A DNA stretch of 52,330 nucleotides, taken from positions 1 through 52,330 of the IMG/VR virus record IMGVR_UViG_3300020473_000042; one strand, given 5' to 3'. How positions within the stretch are numbered: position 1 is the stretch's first letter; the number at the start of each line of letters is the position of its first letter. The position numbers and the translations under genes are program-made. The notes beneath the pieces are model-generated. The model saw only the letters and a list, made by a program, of their open reading frames with translations, searched no databases and had not been told where the DNA came from. This document shows, in pieces, positions 50,390 through 52,330 of the stretch. The stretch comes from a virus.

Positions 50390-50479
50390 TTATGCGAATT
50401 GAGTTAGGACTGTGAAAGATTCGTTAGTTATAACTGCGATAGTGTAGATTGTTATAATAGCTATTATTGCTTTAAGCAT
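50390..50479 (-). CDS. Single-TM micropeptide (29 aa)
   Basis: This 29-codon frame begins MLKAIIAIITIYTIAVITNE and ends SFTVLTQFA. GAGG lies 8 nt upstream. The first 18 residues form a membrane segment. It stands alone between two leftward hairpins, so it would be reached by read-through of the terminator at 50535-50565 or from an unseen promoter. One of three similar peptides in this cluster. Confidence 0.5.
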   Translation of the reverse strand: MLKAIIAIITIYTIAVITNESFTVLTQFA

Positions 50480-50534
50480 GATATTAACCTCATTGTTTAC
50501 ATACTAAACGTAAATAAATGAGATATTATTGGAT

Positions 50535-50565
50535 AAAAAAGAACCCCGAACTATAAAGAACGGGG
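50535..50565 (-). terminator. Rho-independent terminator (leftward)
   Basis: On the minus strand CCCCG (50565-50561) pairs with CGGGG (50548-50544), extended by a G-T and an A-T pair, with a 12-nt loop, followed by CTTTTTT. A stem followed directly by a T-run is the classic form. It lies just after the 25-aa peptide gene and would end most transcripts of the right-hand small-gene operon. Confidence 0.7.
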
Positions 50566-50592
50566 CTAAGTTTTAGGGAGGTATGCAGAATA

Positions 50593-50670
50593 TTAGAGCG
50601 AATAAGCTATAAAAAACCCGCTTGCCATTACACTCATTGCGATCAATACGAACTCTTCAGGCTTTATCAT
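50593..50670 (-). CDS. Single-TM micropeptide (25 aa)
   Basis: This 25-codon frame begins MIKPEEFVLIAMSVMASGFF and ends IAYSL. GAAGG is 6 nt upstream of the ATG, inside the end of the 95-aa gene, which it overlaps by 14 nt. It has a short charged N-terminus and one membrane segment. The ribosome site and operon overlap favour translation. Function unknown. Confidence 0.5.
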   Translation of the reverse strand: MIKPEEFVLIAMSVMASGFFIAYSL

Positions 50671-50944
50671 GTTGTACCTTCACTTTCATACGAGATCCTT
50701 GCTGAATTGAACGTGGCGGTTGGTCTGTGAACTCACAAGACTTATTCTTAACAGTGCTAATATCATAGTGGCAACGAATAACTGTTATAGTCACCTTGTC
50801 GTCAACTATAGCGTCTGGATCGTCAGGGATGCCCAACTTGTCAAGAAAGTCTGCCCAATCATTGCACATAATATGAGAGTTCTCGAAGTCATCCTTGGAC
50901 AGTGTGATTAGACGGCCAGAGATTGGTGTTGATTGTTTCGCCAT
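50657..50944 (-). CDS. Hypothetical protein (95 aa)
   Basis: The 95-aa protein begins MAKQSTPISGRLITLSKDDF and continues with MCNDWADFLDKLGIPDDPDA. A strand-rich end follows (DDKVTITVIRCHYDIS and SRMKVKVQHDKA). A GGAG ribosome site precedes the start. No domain recognised. It is a member of the right-hand leftward cluster, two bases downstream of the zinc-ribbon gene. Confidence 0.72.
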   Translation of the reverse strand: MAKQSTPISGRLITLSKDDFENSHIMCNDWADFLDKLGIPDDPDAIVDDKVTITVIRCHYDISTVKNKSCEFTDQPPRSIQQGSRMKVKVQHDKA

Positions 50945-50946
50945 GA

Positions 50947-51129
50947 TTATATCTCCTCTACAAATACTTTATCTTGGCAAGACTGGCACAAGCCCGAAAT
51001 ACCATATTCACGATGCGATAACTCATCCTTGAAAAAGACTGCATCCTTTTTACATGAGACACAGCGATCAATTGGTAAGTTATGCTTATCAGCAATCACT
51101 TGCATTAGTTCTAATAAATCAGTCGCCAT
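50947..51129 (-). CDS. Small zinc-ribbon protein (60 aa)
   Basis: This 60-aa protein begins MATDLLELMQVIADKHNLPI. Two CxxC pairs, RCVSCKKDAVFF and LCQSCQDKVF, are spaced by about 22 residues with SHREYGISGL between them. The pattern is a zinc ribbon that I recall as widespread in phages (CxxCxxxAxFxxxELSxREyxISGlCQxCQD), with no known function. The start has AGAGG upstream. Probably binds one zinc and a nucleic acid or protein partner. Confidence 0.82.
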   Translation of the reverse strand: MATDLLELMQVIADKHNLPIDRCVSCKKDAVFFKDELSHREYGISGLCQSCQDKVFVEEI

Positions 51130-51141
51130 TGTTTTATACCT

Positions 51142-51336
51142 CTATTTTGTTGTTGATGGTGTAAGGTTATAATTCCTTTTGGTTTGAATTGCAAGACAAA
51201 ACCTGTCCCAGTCGAAGCTTGCGTTATCTTCTTGGAAATATGAACATAAATCAGAGACAAGCGAGCTGTCCCAGTTTACGTTATTTTTCGCCAGTATATG
51301 AGCGAACCTGATATAATTAGCACGTGACATTGACAT
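51142..51336 (-). CDS. Small conserved phage/plasmid protein (64 aa)
   Basis: The 64-aa protein begins MSMSRANYIRFAHILAKNNV and has DLCSYFQEDNASFDWDRFCL near its end. This pattern (short helix pair, then xDNxxFDxxRF) is common to small uncharacterised proteins of phages and plasmids. A strong GGAGG lies about 8 nt upstream of the ATG. Function unknown. It lies between the zinc ribbon and the 73-aa gene. Confidence 0.75.
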   Translation of the reverse strand: MSMSRANYIRFAHILAKNNVNWDSSLVSDLCSYFQEDNASFDWDRFCLAIQTKRNYNLTPSTTK

Positions 51337-51338
51337 GA

Positions 51339-51560
51339 TTAAACCTCCTTTTTCTTTAAACGGCTGATTGGTTTACCATCAACAGTGTCAACTAATTGAC
51401 CGTTGTGGTTGTAAAACGTGATTGTGTCCAATGTGCCATTATCATTAGTGATGTCAATTTTCAGAATGTAGATCAGATCGTCACCAACAGAACTAGACGG
51501 ATACTCATTGGACTCAAACTCGATACTTTCAACGTGGTGGAAATGATGCGAACTTCCCAT
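51339..51560 (-). CDS. Hypothetical protein (73 aa)
   Basis: I chose the ATG at 51560 (MGSSHHFHHVESIEF) because GAGG is 9 nt upstream; a start at 51575 would place that site inside the coding sequence. The protein is His-rich at the N-terminus and strand-rich after it (DDLIYILKIDITNDNGTLDT), with a basic end (SRLKKKEV). It ends 2 bp before the 64-aa gene. No family recognised. Confidence 0.65.
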   Translation of the reverse strand: MGSSHHFHHVESIEFESNEYPSSSVGDDLIYILKIDITNDNGTLDTITFYNHNGQLVDTVDGKPISRLKKKEV

Positions 51561-51589
51561 AATGTTATACCTCATAATTGTTAAAGTTT

Positions 51590-51611
51590 AGGGCGGTATC
51601 TCTACCGCCCT
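51590..51611. terminator. Perfect 9-bp GC-rich hairpin
   Basis: AGGGCGGTA (51590-51598) and TACCGCCCT (51603-51611) pair perfectly around a TCTC loop. Leftward it is followed by AAACTTTAAC, rightward by TTATTG; neither is a full T-run. It separates the 26-aa peptide from the 73-aa gene. It may be an attenuator or an mRNA-stabilising or processing hairpin rather than a true terminator. Confidence 0.45.
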
Positions 51612-51617
51612 TTATTG

Positions 51618-51698
51618 TTAACCGAAAAATACCATTAAAGCAACAATTATTGCAATAATAACGCCAAGCTTATATAAGCCGATTATTGCTTCATACAT
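51618..51698 (-). CDS. Single-TM micropeptide (26 aa)
   Basis: This 26-codon frame begins MYEAIIGLYKLGVIIAIIVA and ends LMVFFG. It starts on a TAATG overlap with the stop of the DUF932 gene, so it is translationally coupled, and it ends just before a strong hairpin. It has one membrane segment with almost no soluble part. Similar in character to the 25- and 29-aa peptides nearby. Confidence 0.52.
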   Translation of the reverse strand: MYEAIIGLYKLGVIIAIIVALMVFFG

Positions 51699-52330
51699 TA
51701 TGCGCTTAAAAGCTCTTTAGATTTTGCCAACGCAATAGCTTTAGTATCTCGACCAACGTCACCATAGAATGCTTTGTTTAGTCGATTGTCAGCACCATGA
51801 TCTCGCACTGGTTTATGATCGGCCATGTAGGTGACAGTATTGAAAGCACCCCAGAGCGTACCTTTAGCACTTGACATGTCCCAACCATGATTGATTGACA
51901 AGTTAGGCTCTGACAACAATTCCTTGTCAGCGTCTATCTCTTCTATTGTCTTACCTGACACTAGAGCCTCGACTTGCTCTTTAAGCTTGGCAATCTCAGC
52001 GTCTTTTGTTTCCTTGCGCTTGCTATTCTCAGGATTGAACTCTTGACCTCTAAAATATGCCATTGCTTTTCTTACTGCTTCTGATCTGACAATAACATTG
52101 TTATCAGTTACTCGTTCTTTACCGCCGAACACTGATTGAAAAAACTCTATTTCTTCTTCACCAGTAAGAACCTTTTTTGCCATTGCTTTAGCTAGCTCTT
52201 CAAACTCGCCGAAGTTTTTGCTGGATATTCCCAACGCCACTTTTAAGGCTTCACGATCAAATACGGCTCGATGGTTATGGGTAACAATGTCGTCAGCACT
52301 CTCCATAGCCAGACGCATAGTATTGGCGCA
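51698..52330 (-). CDS. DUF932 family protein, N-terminus cut by right edge
   Basis: The frame is open to the window end and reads CANTMRLAMESADD just upstream of the first internal ATG, so the gene continues beyond 52330. The C-terminal part (SSAKGTLWGAFNTVTYMADH followed by KPVRDHGADNRLNKAFYGD) is the hallmark of DUF932 (phage/plasmid-like protein TIGR03299), found in many phages and plasmids with no established function. About 210 residues are visible; full members are usually well over 300, so roughly the first third is missing. A coiled-coil insert (AEIAKLKEQVEALVSG) lies in the middle. First visible gene of the right-hand leftward cluster. Confidence 0.85.
   Translation of the reverse strand, partial: CANTMRLAMESADDIVTHNHRAVFDREALKVALGISSKNFGEFEELAKAMAKKVLTGEEEIEFFQSVFGGKERVTDNNVIVRSEAVRKAMAYFRGQEFNPENSKRKETKDAEIAKLKEQVEALVSGKTIEEIDADKELLSEPNLSINHGWDMSSAKGTLWGAFNTVTYMADHKPVRDHGADNRLNKAFYGDVGRDTKAIALAKSKELLSA

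Noticed and set aside
1-52330. Direct joining of the two window ends into a circle
   Set aside because: Joining would give the DUF932 protein only a truncated start and loses the CANTM segment typical of the family; no terminal overlap sequence is seen.

Overview
The window is most of the genome of a lytic, T7-related marine podovirus-like phage. The evidence is a family A DNA polymerase, a fused primase-helicase, a gp2.5-like SSB, a RecB/Cas4-type exonuclease, endonuclease I, and a complete terminase-portal-scaffold-capsid-tail-internal-virion-protein series. No ribosomal, tRNA or housekeeping genes are present. The host is probably a marine alphaproteobacterium: the phage carries a class II ribonucleotide reductase, a GTA-type three-TM holin and zinc-ribbon small proteins of kinds I know from pelagiphages and other marine podoviruses. 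That host assignment is inference. No phage RNA polymerase is visible, and the promoters I can find are near-consensus host sigma-70 sites.

Layout. (1) 1-1629, minus strand: a leftward operon of small genes, including a zinc ribbon, an SH3-like protein and two tiny membrane peptides. It runs off the left edge. (2) 1627-1725: a palindromic, overlapping bidirectional promoter. (3) 1723-11707, plus strand: replication and nucleotide module (adenine methyltransferase-like, PolA, nuclease-like, SSB, exonuclease, primase-helicase, endonuclease I, DUF3310, class II RNR), ended by a hairpin terminator at about 11786-11828. (4) 11841-49632, minus strand: about 38 kb of late genes. In transcription order these are TerS, TerL, a large protein with a tyrosine-recombinase-like domain, portal, a SleB-domain protein, lysozyme, scaffold, major capsid, decoration-like protein, two 2OG-Fe(II) oxygenases, tail/adaptor proteins, two fibre/adhesin proteins, a spanin-like pair, internal/ejection proteins of 487, 1084 and 1870 aa, and the holin. 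(5) 49633-50389: a regulatory gap with a large inverted-repeat structure, three consensus-like promoters and hairpins, but no convincing gene longer than 50 codons. (6) 50390-52330, minus strand: another leftward cluster of small genes (three single-TM micropeptides, a zinc ribbon, a DUF932 protein cut by the right edge).

If the genome is circular or circularly permuted, cluster 6 is the continuation of cluster 1. The promoter near 1690 would then drive one leftward early operon that crosses the contig ends and stops at the terminators near 50337-50565. The two ends do not join directly in this assembly, because the DUF932 gene lacks its N-terminus, so a short piece is probably missing.

Genes are tightly packed, with ATGA or TAATG overlaps at many junctions, which implies translational coupling. 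Many genes under 60 codons lie in what would otherwise look like gaps: 27-58 aa at the left, 33-59 aa in the late operon, 25-29 aa at the right. The most unusual points are the recombinase-like domain inside a morphogenesis gene, a 185-nt out-of-frame overlap at the end of the portal gene, two cysteine-rich miniproteins sharing one motif, the structured element upstream of TerS, and a consensus promoter that points away from every gene.
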